Shown: piece after piece, positions 18,160-27,923 of the stretch
Position numbering within the stretch: the stretch's first letter is position 1
How the letters are laid out: every line of letters begins with the position of its first letter
Source: Phycisphaeraceae bacterium
Lineage (GTDB): Bacteria; Planctomycetota; Phycisphaerae; Phycisphaerales; Phycisphaeraceae
DNA length: 64,000 nucleotides
Direction: 5' to 3'
Assembly: GCA_028277745.1 (NCBI GenBank)
Contig: JANQFR010000049.1
Span: 62,001 to 126,000 of the forward strand
Notes under the pieces: generated by a model
Database searches by the model: none
Told to the model about the DNA's origin: nothing
What the model saw: only the letters and a program-made list of their open reading frames with translations
Translations under genes and position numbers: made by a program

Positions 18160-19944
18160 TCACGCCGTGCGCGGGCGTCGCCGCACGAAGGTTGCCGCGG
18201 TCCACAGGCCGAGGAGCACCGCGGCGCTGGCGGGTTCGGGGATGGGGGTGACGGCGGTGACGAGGCCGAACAACTCCACGTCGTCGATCACCGTGTCGCG
18301 GCCGGGGCCGGGCACGTCGAAGGTGATCTCGATCAGCACCGAACCGGTCAGGCCGGAGATCTGATCGACGTTCTCGCCGGTGATCTCGAGGTAGACATCA
18401 TCATCGCCGCCGTTGGTGAAGACGTCGCCGAACACCTCGCCGTTGACGCGGACCTGGCCGAGGTGGTTAGGCTGATCGGCCATCAACCGGAGCGTGAAGC
18501 CGGTCAGCGCGAGGGTCTGGCCATCCTCGACCTCGAGGGTGAAGGAGAAGACCTGGGGGTCGGCGTCGTCGTTACGGAAGCCGCCTGAATCGAACCGCGT
18601 GTTGCCGTTGCCCGCAAGCGAGCTGGCGGATACGCCGTCCGCGGTGCTCGTCGCGGCCAGCACGCCGTCGACCGCGTAGTTGACGATGGAGACGGGGTCG
18701 GTCACGGGGGGATCGACGCCCGGATCGGAGGCGCTGAACAGTTCCGCGACGGCGATGCCGTACTCGCCCGCCACGCTGTAGTAGAGGAACTCCCGCCCGC
18801 TGATGGGGTCGAAGAAGTAGGCCGGGTCCCGCAGTTCATTGACCTGGCCCGTCGCGGTCGATCCGGGGACTTTGGGCCGGCCGCCGGTGCTGGGGATCAG
18901 GTCCAGGTTGGCGCCCTCATAGTCGAACTCGGGCCGAAGCACCTCCCGGACGTCGGTCACGGTCCACTGGGTCCAGTCGTCGCCGAGCGCGACCGTCGCC
19001 TCGTAAATCCGTTCGGGCGCCTCAGCCTTGGCGGTGTACCACCAGCTGAGCTTGTCGTTGGCCTCGTCGACCTTCACGGCGTTGTGGCGGAACACCACGT
19101 TGCCCTTCGCGTCGTTGTTCGGATCGTCGGCCCAGGTGTCGGGGTCGGCGGCCAGGGCCCGGAGGCTGTCGCGGAGTTCTTTGTTAAACGGCGCGTCTTG
19201 CCAATCGCCGTTGGTGTAAGGATTGGCCTGGTCGGTCGGCCGGACCTGCACGCCGTTCATGGCCAGACCGTATTTCAGGCCTTTGTATTCGAACTCGCGC
19301 AGGTAGGAGCCGTTGATCTCCGACCCGACGCCGTATTGCGTGTCGTTGAAGCTCAGGCCGTCGCTGCTGTAGGCCACGAACGTGCGTTGGTTGTTGCTTT
19401 TTTTCCACGAGCCGTCGGCCTGCTTGGTGAAGCGGTTGCCGTGGTAACTCATATTGAACAGGCCGGTGTCGGCGTCGAACGTGATGTCGGGCGAGGCGAT
19501 GTGGTCGCCCACGCCCAGCTCCGGGCCGATCGTGAGGACGCGGTTGCCGCCGGCGGCGAAGGTGTTGTTGCCGTTGAGGCTCAGCACGCCGGTGTTGGGC
19601 TGATAGAGCGTGAAAGGCCCTACGGGCGAGTCGCCGTAGGCCATCCGGATGTGATCCCCGCCGTGGTCGGCGAAGTAGAGGTAATAGTCGGCCAGCTTGT
19701 TCGGCGTGCCGTCGGGGATGTAGATCATCGACGGGCCGTTGATGCTGTCCGAGGCCGTGATCGTCTCGCCCGCGGCGGTCAGGTCACCGAAGGTGATCAC
19801 GCGGTTGTCAAACGCGTTGGGGTCGCGTACGTCGAGGCGCTGCACGTCGTGCTGCGCGAGAGCCTGAGCCGGGGCTGCGCCGCACAGGGCGATCAGGACA
19901 AGTTGTCGGACCATGCGGCGCTTCGAGGTATGAGCGGTGAGCAT
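18160..19944 (-). CDS. GH43/GH117-like five-bladed propeller PEP-CTERM protein
   Basis: 594 residues with signal peptide (VRQLVLIALCGAAPAQALA). Residues 60-420 look like a GH43/GH117-type propeller: GPSMIYIPDG, YYLYFADHGGDHIRMAYGDS, HIASPDITFDADTGLFNMSY and ELRDPAYFFDP, where the early and middle Asp residues would be catalytic candidates. A C-terminal beta-sandwich (about 435-565) resembles a carbohydrate-binding module, then I-P-E-P-A-S plus hydrophobic and RRRPRTA. The likely job is exo-type cleavage of an extracellular galactan or arabinan-like glycan. It is last gene of a LacI-led run. Confidence 0.8.
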   Translation of the reverse strand: MLTAHTSKRRMVRQLVLIALCGAAPAQALAQHDVQRLDVRDPNAFDNRVITFGDLTAAGETITASDSINGPSMIYIPDGTPNKLADYYLYFADHGGDHIRMAYGDSPVGPFTLYQPNTGVLSLNGNNTFAAGGNRVLTIGPELGVGDHIASPDITFDADTGLFNMSYHGNRFTKQADGSWKKSNNQRTFVAYSSDGLSFNDTQYGVGSEINGSYLREFEYKGLKYGLAMNGVQVRPTDQANPYTNGDWQDAPFNKELRDSLRALAADPDTWADDPNNDAKGNVVFRHNAVKVDEANDKLSWWYTAKAEAPERIYEATVALGDDWTQWTVTDVREVLRPEFDYEGANLDLIPSTGGRPKVPGSTATGQVNELRDPAYFFDPISGREFLYYSVAGEYGIAVAELFSASDPGVDPPVTDPVSIVNYAVDGVLAATSTADGVSASSLAGNGNTRFDSGGFRNDDADPQVFSFTLEVEDGQTLALTGFTLRLMADQPNHLGQVRVNGEVFGDVFTNGGDDDVYLEITGENVDQISGLTGSVLIEITFDVPGPGRDTVIDDVELFGLVTAVTPIPEPASAAVLLGLWTAATFVRRRPRTA

Positions 19945-20039
19945 CTTGGAAATCCATAAAGGGCGAGGGATCTACGGACACCGGGGTAGCTGATCGGTCG
20001 GGAAGGATGAACGCGAGCCGGGGCGTTGAGCCGGGCGCG

Positions 20040-20831
20040 TCACTTGGCGAGCAGCCGCCAGAGGCGGACCTGCTCGGTGTTGGCGGGGTCGGTCCACCAC
20101 GACGCGGGGGTGCTGACCTCGGTGGTCTCCCGCGGCCGGTTCTCGACGTGGCCGTCGAAGAACGCGGCGTTGGCCGACTCGCCGGGGTGGCGGAAGGCCA
20201 CAACCTCATTGCTGACGGCTTCGTTCACATAACCGCTCGACTTGCTGGCCCGCATGGTGGTGGCGTCGACGGCCGTGAAGTCGGCGAACATCAGTTTCAC
20301 CGACGGGACGATCAGGTCGTCCTTCGAGATGCCCAAAGACGCGCCGTCCGTGTTTCGATCGCCGAACGTATACAGGGCGGGGTTGTCGGCCCCGACGGAG
20401 GGGCTGGCGCCGACCACCTGTTCCATGTTGTACATGTACGCGGAGTACAGGGCGACCCCGCTCGCGGTGGCGTTCTCGATGGCTTTAACGGCTTCGGAGC
20501 AGATGTAGTCCTGGGGAACCCGCGGCGTGTTGGGGGCGAGTTGTTCGTGAATGTTCGCCCGCCACAACTCGTTCTGCGGCCACCACTGCGGACCCTCCGC
20601 CGCCCCCGGGGGGTTGAAGGTCGCTGGGAGGTACGCGCCGGAGGAATCGGTCGCATAAACCGCGTTGGCCAGGGCGTACTGCTTGAGCAGGTTGAGGCAG
20701 TTCAACTGCTGCGCCGTCCGTCTGGCGGCGGCGAGCGCCGGCAGCAGCAAAGCGATGAGCAACGCGATGATGGAAATGACAACCAGCAGTTCGATGAGCG
20801 TGAAAGCCCGTCGGAATGAGCGTCTTGGCAC
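20040..20831 (-). CDS. Pseudopilin-like protein with H-Xn-DG motif
   Basis: 263 residues from GTG 20831, chosen because AGGAG lies 7 bases upstream and the prepilin signal ([27 protein letters not shown], in pieces) follows directly; a longer frame to 21041 overlaps the upstream gene. The C-terminal half includes [20 protein letters not shown], an H-X10-DG variant. It sits between the PEP-CTERM gene (71 bases before) and the GH43-like gene (95 bases after), as expected for co-expression. Confidence 0.88.
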   Translation of the reverse strand: MPRRSFRRAFTLIELLVVISIIALLIALLLPALAAARRTAQQLNCLNLLKQYALANAVYATDSSGAYLPATFNPPGAAEGPQWWPQNELWRANIHEQLAPNTPRVPQDYICSEAVKAIENATASGVALYSAYMYNMEQVVGASPSVGADNPALYTFGDRNTDGASLGISKDDLIVPSVKLMFADFTAVDATTMRASKSSGYVNEAVSNEVVAFRHPGESANAAFFDGHVENRPRETTEVSTPASWWTDPANTEQVRLWRLLAK

Positions 20832-20902
20832 GGCTTGTCTCCTGAACAAGAGAAGAACCACTTCAACCCGAGAAACGCGGAAGTCCTCGCCCGGGGCGAC
20901 GC

Positions 20903-21598
20903 CTAGCGTCTGTAGCGGGCGAGGCAGAACGCCAGCCCCAGCCCGACGAGCGCGGTCGATGCGGGCTCGGGGACCACGGCGCCTTCCACGGTGAAATTGG
21001 TGAACGGGGTGGAGGCGTCGCTGGGGTCGGTGACAAACCACTGGTCGCCGAAGTTCGTGACGTTTCCATAGAGCCGGAACTCGATATTGGAGCTGACGTT
21101 ATCGAAGGTCGAGTCCAGGGTGATCTTGGTGAAGCCGGCGGAGTTGATGTTCTGGAAGCCGCTGGTGATCGTGCCGGTGGCGACGACGCTGCCGAAGCCG
21201 TCGAGGCTGGAGCGGAGCTCCCACGCGCCGGGACCGCTGGCGAAGGGGTTGTTGGCCGCTTCGTTGAAGTAGATGGCGTCGATGTCGAGGGCCAAGCCCG
21301 CGGCGGGGGCGAGGCTGAAGCCGATGTACTCGTCGTTGATGTCGAAGGCGGCGGAGTTCCAGCTGTTGCCGCCGAGCGACTCACTTTTGTTGCCGCTCGA
21401 GCTGATGTTGCTCACACCGACAACCTCCATCGCCTGGGCGGTGACATGGTCCGCGGTCGAGTTCACCGGGACGGGTCCGATGTAGGACGTCCCGGGCGAA
21501 TTGCCCTTGATGTCGTAATCGGCCAGGACATCGGCCCGGGCGGCGGGGCAAACGAGCAGGATCAAAACGGCACATGTTGCAAATTGTTCGATGTTCAT
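20903..21598 (-). CDS. PEP-CTERM sorting-domain protein
   Basis: 231 residues from ATG 21598 with AGGAGG nine bases upstream. Signal peptide [17 protein letters not shown]. The body is Ser/Asn/Gly-rich beta sequence ([21 protein letters not shown], then [12 protein letters not shown]) similar to LEA-like or exported sandwich domains common next to V-P-E-P-A-S signals. The tail is [13 protein letters not shown]. It is translated 43 bases after the LacI stop, so it belongs to the LacI operon of locus 2. Confidence 0.85.
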   Translation of the reverse strand: MNIEQFATCAVLILLVCPAARADVLADYDIKGNSPGTSYIGPVPVNSTADHVTAQAMEVVGVSNISSSGNKSESLGGNSWNSAAFDINDEYIGFSLAPAAGLALDIDAIYFNEAANNPFASGPGAWELRSSLDGFGSVVATGTITSGFQNINSAGFTKITLDSTFDNVSSNIEFRLYGNVTNFGDQWFVTDPSDASTPFTNFTVEGAVVPEPASTALVGLGLAFCLARYRR

Positions 21599-21641
21599 GA
21601 GGCGGCCTCCTGTCAGCATGAGGGAGAGGGAAATCAGGAAA

Positions 21642-22754
21642 TCAATCTAAAAGGCTGCGGACGGATTCACGGACGACCAGTTCGGCGGGCAGCAGCAGGC
21701 GGGTCGCCCCATGACCGCCGGCGACAGGGGCGTCGCCGTCCGGACGATTCAAATGATCAATCAAGAGTTGGGCGGCCTGGCGGCCCAACTCGGTGAACGG
21801 GATACGCATGACCGTCAGCGGCGGAACGGTGACTTCCCCCAGTCGGCTGCCGAAACTCATCGGCGTGTCGTTAAAACTCGCCGCGCTCAGGTCGTCGGGC
21901 ACCCGGACGCCGTCGTCTCGCAGCAGCTTCAGAACCATCGCGGCGGAACGGTCGTCCGACACGATCAGACCCGTGGGACGCGGAGAGAGACCTTTCAGCC
22001 AGTCGACGAGCATCGCCGGCTCGGCCACATCATAAGCCTTGTAGACAGCTTCGAGCCCCCCCGCCTCCATCGCGCGCCGGTAGCCGGCGAGACGTTCGCC
22101 CGAGCTGTAGTGACGCCAGCTCCCGTCCCCGACCGCCCCGGGGGCGGCGAAAGCGATGCGCCGATGGCCTTGTTCCAGAAGGTGTTTCGTGAGCAGGCAG
22201 GACGCTGACTCGTCGTCGGGACGCAGCTGCGAGATGGGCAGGTCGGACTTGCCGTTGACCAGGGCCGAAGGCAACTCCGCCCGCTGGATGCTCTGCCAGA
22301 CCGTCTCGTCGAGGTGGTTATGGACCAGATAGGCGTCAAAGCGACGATCGAGCAGGAACGACGAGTCGCAAGACTCCTCCGGGGTGACCGCGTGGAGGGC
22401 CAGGTCGTAGCCGGCTTTGCGGAAAACCTCGATCTCACCCTGGATGGTGCGGCCGTACACACCGTCAAGCATCGGATGCTCGACGTTGAACAGCAGCCCA
22501 ATGGTCTGAGTCCGTTTGGTATGGAAGGCCCTAGAGTGAAAACTCGGTCGGTAGTTGAGCTCCTCGGCGAGAGCCCGGATACGCTTGGATCGGCTGGCGG
22601 TGCTCGCCCACGCCTCCTTGACCTGCCCGTTGAGCACACGCGAAACCGTGCTGGGTGACACGCCTACACGACGAGCAATCTCACGGACCGTGACCGAACC
22701 CGACGAAGCGGCGTCGTCGGAGGCATCGCGGGATGTGTCGTCGTTGAGAGCCAT
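21642..22754 (-). CDS. LacI-family transcriptional regulator, locus 2
   Basis: 370 residues from ATG 22754; the open frame to 22856 covers the promoter. HTH: VTVREIARRVGVSPSTVSRVLNG, in two parts, then hinge ELNYRPSFHSRAF. Sensor core: TIGLLFNVEHPML, FDAYLVHNHLDE, HLLEQGHRRIAFAAPG, SPRPTGLIVSDDRSA and a C-terminal SVR region. First gene of a four-gene minus-strand run (LacI, PEP-CTERM, pseudopilin, GH43-like), so it probably controls its own operon. The 20-30 extra N-terminal residues before the HTH are Asp/Ser-rich. Confidence 0.95.
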   Translation of the reverse strand: MALNDDTSRDASDDAASSGSVTVREIARRVGVSPSTVSRVLNGQVKEAWASTASRSKRIRALAEELNYRPSFHSRAFHTKRTQTIGLLFNVEHPMLDGVYGRTIQGEIEVFRKAGYDLALHAVTPEESCDSSFLLDRRFDAYLVHNHLDETVWQSIQRAELPSALVNGKSDLPISQLRPDDESASCLLTKHLLEQGHRRIAFAAPGAVGDGSWRHYSSGERLAGYRRAMEAGGLEAVYKAYDVAEPAMLVDWLKGLSPRPTGLIVSDDRSAAMVLKLLRDDGVRVPDDLSAASFNDTPMSFGSRLGEVTVPPLTVMRIPFTELGRQAAQLLIDHLNRPDGDAPVAGGHGATRLLLPAELVVRESVRSLLD

Positions 22755-22799
22755 GAGGTGGTAGTAATTATAGTCGATCGATTTCAGGACATGTTTCAA

Positions 22800-22828
22800 A
22801 TTGTAGTTCACGCCCCACCGGGCGTCAA
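22800..22828 (-). promoter_or_regulatory. Sigma70-type promoter of locus 2 LacI operon
   Basis: Minus strand: TTGACG at 22828-22823, 17-base spacer, TACAAT at 22805-22800. About 45 bases of leader precede the ATG at 22754. The leader contains AATCGATCGA, a partial palindrome that could be the autoregulatory operator. Confidence 0.65.
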
Positions 22829-23113
22829 GCTTTTTCCCATCCGTGACGTCGACCACACCCTAGGTGAATTTCGCCCCGATCGAAACAAGCGGCAAATGTT
22901 TAATTTAAATTTATTTATAAGGATTTTAGAAAACTACAAGCAAAGAAAAACTACCGGACATATTGCTGACAAGAAGATGAGTTCGCGCCAAGCACGACCC
23001 GGAACGGGCTCATTCAACGTATCATCGACAATTTTCAAAAAGGAATATGTCCCATTATGGACGCCGGCCGCCGCTTCGACGGCCAATCGTGACTTCGAAA
23101 ATCGGCTCACGAT
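22829..23113. other. AT-rich intergenic region, no gene seen
   Basis: Between the LacI promoter and the stop of the receiver-like gene. 22890-22960 is visibly AT-rich (long A/T runs) against a GC-rich background, and GTAGTTTT occurs twice on the minus strand near 22933-22950. Forward ORFs here are short and unlike proteins. It probably holds terminator and promoter signals for the flanking minus-strand units. Confidence 0.5.
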
Positions 23114-23512
23114 CTAGCCGCGGCGTCCGAGCCGACGCAACAACGCCTCGATCCTGGCGGCGACGACGCGGGGATAGAACAGGTCTGACTCGCTGATCAT
23201 GTCGTCGGCGCCGGCGTCATACGCGGCGAGCATCTCGGCCGGCTCGACGGCGTGCGTCATGATCATCACCGCGGGGCGCGGGGCACGGTCGAAGTGTTCG
23301 TCGATAATCCGGCACAGGATCAGAGGCGTGGCGTCGAGCCGCGGCGTATGGATCAGCACCAGCCGGAAGCAGCGCTGCGTCAGCCGTTGCAGCGCGGCCG
23401 CCTGGCCGTGGACGGTTTCGGCCAGGCGGCCGAACTCGGCCATCGCCCGGATCAGCCGGTCGTGTCGGGGGTGCGGCGATGATGAGACCAGCAGCACCGA
23501 CGGGTCGTCCAC
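23114..23512 (-). CDS. Degenerate receiver-domain protein
   Basis: 132 residues from GTG 23512; the frame remains open upstream, so the start is not certain. The overall pattern is a response-regulator receiver domain (SVLLVSSSPHPRHDRLIRAM, then RLVLIHTPRLD, then AVMIMTHAVEPAEMLAAYDAGADDMI). The segment where the phospho-accepting Asp should sit reads LVLIHTP, so the Asp appears replaced by His, and there is no output domain. It may bind a partner without phosphorylation. It lies downstream of a pseudopilin gene, and the similar full-length regulator at 29024-29770 heads the neighbouring pseudopilin array. Confidence 0.7.
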   Translation of the reverse strand: MDDPSVLLVSSSPHPRHDRLIRAMAEFGRLAETVHGQAAALQRLTQRCFRLVLIHTPRLDATPLILCRIIDEHFDRAPRPAVMIMTHAVEPAEMLAAYDAGADDMISESDLFYPRVVAARIEALLRRLGRRG

Positions 23513-23608
23513 GTCGACCAGGAGCCCGAAGCCGTTGCGGGCAAGCGGGTCGCGCCCGTCCCGCGGCTCCGGCAGGGTCTGGAGTTGGGGATCACGGATG
23601 GGCCGCCT

Positions 23609-24397
23609 TCAGCGCAGGAGTTGAGCGTCTTCGCCGGTCGCCGCGCCGTCGTCGGCGTCGGTGAACAAAGCGTCGTCATCGAGAGTCGGGCCGTCGGCGT
23701 ACCGGGTCTCGAAGCCCTGGTCGGTGCTCTCAAAGCCGGTGCTGCCGTCGTTGCGCGTCACCGTGCCTTTCCATTGGCCGCTGCCGGAGTCGGACCATAC
23801 GCTCTCCGTCTCGGCTTCAAGAACGCCGCTGCCGGTGTTGCGGTCGCAGAGCACGACGGCCTGGGTGTTGAGGGTTTCGCGCCATTCGTTGCGGCGGGCG
23901 TATTGGACGCCGCTGGAGTCCTCGGTCACCAGGGTGGCGTACGAGAAGTTCTCGTTGGGCCCGGTGAAGGTGAGTTGGTTGTTGGTGGTCGGGTCGGCCG
24001 GGGTGAACGAATCGGCCGGGCTGATGAGGTACTCGGGCGTGAAGGCGTTGGCGTTGAGGAGGATCGCGAAGCGCGAGGAGGAGTTGCGGCCGTTGGAGGT
24101 CCCGGCGTGGCCCTGATAGTCGCCGGTGTCGTTGACCTCGGCGACGGTAAGGGTCTCGCCGTCGGAGTCGACGCCGGGGTACCAGCCGTCGCCGCCGCCC
24201 TTGTTGGACTGGGCGAAAATCACCAGCCCCTGGTGGATGCCGCGGAGCTGCGAGGAATTCTGAATCTGGCGGGCGGTGCGTCGAGCCGCGCCTAACGCCG
24301 GCAGCAGGATGCCGATCAATAAAGCAATGATGCTTATGACCACTAGCAATTCAATCAAGGTGAAACCACGGACGGAACGGTGCAGGTTTACAGGCAT
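23609..24397 (-). CDS. Pseudopilin-like protein
   Basis: 262 residues from ATG 24397 ([20 protein letters not shown]). An in-frame start 12 bases upstream exists. Standard prepilin N-terminus and helix to ILLPALGAARRTARQIQNSSQLRGI. The C-terminal part is acidic (TLDDDALFTDADDGAATGED) and lacks the usual H-Xn-DG motif, so it may be a distinct subtype. The receiver-like gene follows after 96 bases. Confidence 0.85.
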   Translation of the reverse strand: MPVNLHRSVRGFTLIELLVVISIIALLIGILLPALGAARRTARQIQNSSQLRGIHQGLVIFAQSNKGGGDGWYPGVDSDGETLTVAEVNDTGDYQGHAGTSNGRNSSSRFAILLNANAFTPEYLISPADSFTPADPTTNNQLTFTGPNENFSYATLVTEDSSGVQYARRNEWRETLNTQAVVLCDRNTGSGVLEAETESVWSDSGSGQWKGTVTRNDGSTGFESTDQGFETRYADGPTLDDDALFTDADDGAATGEDAQLLR

Positions 24398-24936
24398 GGG
24401 CGGACTCACTGTGGGGCGGGTGAAAACGGGGGACGACCGTTACGAGTCGGATCATCTAGCCGCATACATTGTGACAATCGAAATACACCAACCCGACACA
24501 ACGGCGTTAACCTTTGATAAACAATCCGGCGACTTTCGGTAGCGCGGACGTCTCCCTCGGGACAGGCCGGAGTTCCGCCGCGCTCCCGTATCCCAAGCCG
24601 CCCGTGATTAAAACTCCGACCTTGCTGCTGGGCGCATGAAAGCACACCGCGGCGGGGCCGGTGGATCCCGCCGCGATGCGCGACAAATCGAGAGGAATCG
24701 GCAGCGACCCGGCCAAGACGTGCGCCTCCCTCAAAGCCGTTTGACGTACTCAGCGCACCGAACTGAGCGTGGGCGGCCGGGCGCTGACCGCCGGAGGTAA
24801 CACTGAACGAAGATTCATCCTCTCGATCATCGTGAGGTCGGGACCATGACAACCCGGGGTCACGCTTCGATTCCAGGTTGAAAAGGAGCGCCCGGCGGTC
24901 AGGCCAGGCGCTTCTGGAGACAGATCAGCCGGGTCT
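24398..24936. other. Gene-poor interval with a terminator-like hairpin
   Basis: 539 bases without a convincing gene; short minus-strand frames here have no recognisable protein pattern. At 24887-24911 an AGCGCC/GGCGCT stem is followed on the minus strand by CCTTTT, suitable as terminator of the PEP-CTERM gene ending at 24937. The part near 24440-24540 lies upstream of the pseudopilin gene and probably contains its promoter. Confidence 0.5.
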
Positions 24937-25653
24937 TCAGCCGCGTGTGGTGCGGCCGCGCGAGCGGGCGAGCGTCAACAGGCCGCCCAGGCCCAGCAAC
25001 GCCAGCGACGCCGGCTCGGGGATCGGGTTTCCGTCGTAAAAACGGATGCCGGACACAAGCGTTACATTGTCTGGGCTTGAAGCGGTTGGGGTCAGAAGAA
25101 TCTCCAATGCACCATTGACAGATCGCACGTCTGTGATCACGGTGACCTCCTGATCGGTAATGAATTCCGTGTCGGTTGAAACACTCGCACCGACCATCAG
25201 AATGTCTAACGGGCGCCCGGCTGAGTTACTATGGTGGAAGCCCACGATTTCAAAGGTGTACGAAGCGTTATCGTCCAGGCCCGACAGTTGAAGGATCAAC
25301 GCTGGGGTTCCTCCCCGATTGCCATACATGAAGAAGTGGTCCGACACCACTTCATTCCCCGGGAAATCGGCGATGTCGGCATATGTTTGCGAAGAGTTCC
25401 AAAATCCATTGCCGGTCCAATCGTTTTCTCCTTCGTAGACCAGCCCCACCTCCGTGCTGCCGCCTGTTGAATTGATGAGGTTGCTGATAGACCCTCCCGT
25501 CAAGTTGGGGTCGCCCGGATCAACCATGTTCCATCCCGGCGATGTGCCACGGGTGCCGAAGTCGAGTTGCCAGACCTCGGCCTGCGCGGAGCAGGCGAGG
25601 CTTAACCCCAAGGCCGACGCGGCGACGATAACCGACACACATGAAGTCTTCAT
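24937..25653 (-). CDS. PEP-CTERM sorting-domain protein
   Basis: 238 residues from ATG 25653 (MKTSCVSVIVAASALGLSLA). The frame is open to 25692 but the signal peptide fits the internal ATG. The mature domain has aromatic- and Asn-rich strands (VWQLDFGTRGTSPGWN, GLVYEGENDWTGNGFWNSS). C-terminus: [19 protein letters not shown] then RSRGRTTRG. It follows three tandem pseudopilins by 85 bases and may be the exported partner of that array. Confidence 0.85.
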   Translation of the reverse strand: MKTSCVSVIVAASALGLSLACSAQAEVWQLDFGTRGTSPGWNMVDPGDPNLTGGSISNLINSTGGSTEVGLVYEGENDWTGNGFWNSSQTYADIADFPGNEVVSDHFFMYGNRGGTPALILQLSGLDDNASYTFEIVGFHHSNSAGRPLDILMVGASVSTDTEFITDQEVTVITDVRSVNGALEILLTPTASSPDNVTLVSGIRFYDGNPIPEPASLALLGLGGLLTLARSRGRTTRG

Positions 25654-25738
25654 GCAAAACACTTTCCAGCTCCTTTGTCGTCTACGACACATAATGGTGG
25701 GCGATACAACAGGATCGGCCCGAATACATTGGTGGTTT

Positions 25739-26740
25739 TCAACGAATCACATCACCGTCCCTGACGTCCGGATCGGCCAGTAGCGACGCCTGTCTGACCA
25801 CCGAGCCGGTGGGAAAGAACTTGTCCACGTCGCGGCTGTCGGCATCGGAGAGCAGTTCGGCGTGTCCATCGAAGTAAACGGCGTTGACCGCCGGGTTGCT
25901 CCGCGGGCCGTGGCGATAGGTGATGTCGCGGGCGACGCCGTGGACCCTAAACTGTCCGCCGACTCTGCGCGCCTTGTAGGGGTTGCCGTTGTTGTTGAAG
26001 GTGGCGTTGAGGACGGGTCCGCGGGTGGAGAAGTTGTCGCCGAAGTTGGTCCCGCCGTCGGTGTTGAACGAAACCTCGCCGCTGCTGAAGGTGAGGTAGC
26101 GTGCCCCGTCGAGGGCGAAGACCTTCATCGACGGGGCGCCGATGGTGGTCGTCTTGAAGGTGTTGCGAGCCGGGACCGTGTTGACGGCTTGGTCTTCGGT
26201 GCGGCCGAAGCGTCGACCGCGGCTGTCGCCCATGCGCGTCGCGTGATCGGCGTTGTAGTAGTAGCTGAAGCCCGAGGGCATCGAGTAGGAGTTATAAGGG
26301 ATGGTCGAGGCGTCGGGCCAGCCCGCGCCGCTGGGATAGATGAAGTCGTAGAACTTATCGTTGGACGCGCAACGGAACTCTTCGCCGAAAATCTGCAGCA
26401 GCCGTTCGTTGCGATTCGACGACAGCCCAAGGTCGTCGCCAAACATGGGCGAGTACCAGTCGCCCTTCATGGTCGGCGAGGTTGGAGAGGCATTGGCGTT
26501 GAAGGACCGGCCGGAAGTGTTGGGCCCGGGGTAATAGCGATTGTGGTTAGCGGCGTAGTTGCCCAGCCCGTTGCCGATCTGCTTCATATTAGAGAGGCAC
26601 ACGGCGTCGCGGGCGGTCGCGCGGGCCAAAGCCAAGACCGGCAGGAGGATGCCGATGAGCAACGCGATGATGCTGATGGCCACGAGCAACTCGATGAGGC
26701 TGAAGCCGTGGGATCTGGAGGCGGAGGACGTGCTTATCAT
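25739..26740 (-). CDS. Pseudopilin-like protein, array member 1
   Basis: 333 residues. Prepilin signal [20 protein letters not shown]. It shares with the next two genes an ordered set of motifs: PGPNTSG, a GDWxSPMFGDDLGL block, NERLLQIFGEEFRC, PSMKVFALDGARY, ITYRHGPRSNPAVNAVYFDG (H-X13-DG), RDVDKFFPTGSVV and the terminal RDGDVIR. Its ATG overlaps the stop of the upstream paralogue (26737-26740), indicating translational coupling. Confidence 0.9.
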   Translation of the reverse strand: MISTSSASRSHGFSLIELLVAISIIALLIGILLPVLALARATARDAVCLSNMKQIGNGLGNYAANHNRYYPGPNTSGRSFNANASPTSPTMKGDWYSPMFGDDLGLSSNRNERLLQIFGEEFRCASNDKFYDFIYPSGAGWPDASTIPYNSYSMPSGFSYYYNADHATRMGDSRGRRFGRTEDQAVNTVPARNTFKTTTIGAPSMKVFALDGARYLTFSSGEVSFNTDGGTNFGDNFSTRGPVLNATFNNNGNPYKARRVGGQFRVHGVARDITYRHGPRSNPAVNAVYFDGHAELLSDADSRDVDKFFPTGSVVRQASLLADPDVRDGDVIR

Positions 26741-27795
26741 CGGATGATGTCTCCTATGCGGATGTCTTCGTCGGCGATGTAGAAGCTGCTGCGGGCCACC
26801 GAACCGCTGGGGAACCAGAGCTCGGCGTCCCGGGATCGCTCGACAGACATGTTCTCGACGTGGCCGTCCCAGAACACGGCGTTGATCGTCTTCTCGTGGC
26901 GGTAGGTGATTTCCTCGGCGAGGGGGTGAATCGACTTGGCGAGAAAACTGGAGCCCTGGCGGTATGGGTTGATGGCGGAGGCGAACGAGACGACGTTCAG
27001 GGTCGCCCCGCGAGACATGAACGCCCGGCCGTCGGGCATCGAGTTGTAGTTGGTGTCGAGGATGAGCTGGTTGGTGGTGTAGCGGATCCAGTTGGAGCCG
27101 TCGGCGAGGAGGACCTTCATGCTGGGGTTGCCGAGGGTGTCGAGCCGGAAGCGGTGGCGGGCCGGACCCAGGTCAACCGCGGAGAGATCGCGGCCGCTGA
27201 GGGGGAAGCCGCCGGTCGCCGGGGTCTCGGCCGCCGAGGGGTAGGCGTGGAAGGTGTAGGGCATCGAGTAGCTGGCGTAGCGGATCGTGCCGATGGTGCT
27301 GTTGATGGAGAAGTAGACGGGCCCAGTGCGGGCCTCGTAGCGGAACTCGTTGGCGGGGCAGTGCAGCTCGTCGCGGTTCATGACGGCCTTGATCTTCAGC
27401 CCGCGGTCGCTGCGGCGGATACCCCATCGGTCGCCGAAGACGGGAGAGACCCAGTCGTCGGGGGAGACCGGGGTCGAGGGGCTGGAGAGGGCGAAATTGT
27501 CGAGGGGCGTCGGACTCTGCAGCCACACAAGGCCCGAGGTGTTCGGCCCGGGCATGTGGTCCTTGTGATCGACAGCGTAAACCAGGACCGCCATGGCGAT
27601 CTGCCGCTGGTTCGACCCGCACCGCGCCTGGTCCGCCATCCGCTGTGCCTTATCCACCACGGGCAGCAAGATGGCGATCAACAGAACAATGATGGCAACG
27701 ACGACCAGGAGCTCGATGAGGGTGAAGCCCGGGGCGGCCGGCGTGCGGGGGTGGAGGATGCGTCTCGAGAGGGCGTGGTGCGGGACGATCTTCAC
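26737..27795 (-). CDS. Pseudopilin-like protein, array member 2
   Basis: 352 residues from GTG 27795, which has AGGAGAGAG upstream; the frame is open to 27870. Prepilin signal [20 protein letters not shown]. Shared motifs with its neighbours: PGPNTSG, DDWVSPVFGDRWGIRRSDRG, ELHCPANEFR, PSMKVLLADGSNW, ITYRHEKTINAVFWDGHVEN (H-X9-DG), ELWFPSGSVA and RIGDIIR. It ends inside the start of array member 1. Confidence 0.9.
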   Translation of the reverse strand: MKIVPHHALSRRILHPRTPAAPGFTLIELLVVVAIIVLLIAILLPVVDKAQRMADQARCGSNQRQIAMAVLVYAVDHKDHMPGPNTSGLVWLQSPTPLDNFALSSPSTPVSPDDWVSPVFGDRWGIRRSDRGLKIKAVMNRDELHCPANEFRYEARTGPVYFSINSTIGTIRYASYSMPYTFHAYPSAAETPATGGFPLSGRDLSAVDLGPARHRFRLDTLGNPSMKVLLADGSNWIRYTTNQLILDTNYNSMPDGRAFMSRGATLNVVSFASAINPYRQGSSFLAKSIHPLAEEITYRHEKTINAVFWDGHVENMSVERSRDAELWFPSGSVARSSFYIADEDIRIGDIIR

Positions 27796-27923
27796 GGGTC
27801 TCTCTCCTTGCTTGCGTCGGCCGCCGGGCGTGTGGAGGCGGTCATCCCTCGATTGAATGCGAAGATACAAACCGACTTACATAGCCTTGAAACGCGCCTG
27901 TTAGAACACGGCTAAATCGCGGG

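Noticed and set aside
22758-23117. Forward frame of 119 codons in the AT-rich gap
   Set aside because: Composition is biased, there is no ribosome site or family pattern, and it overlaps the LacI promoter on the other strand.
24406-24852. Minus-strand frame of 148 codons between pseudopilin and PEP-CTERM genes
   Set aside because: Low-complexity Arg/Ser/Gly sequence with competing frames, no start signal and no recognisable motif.
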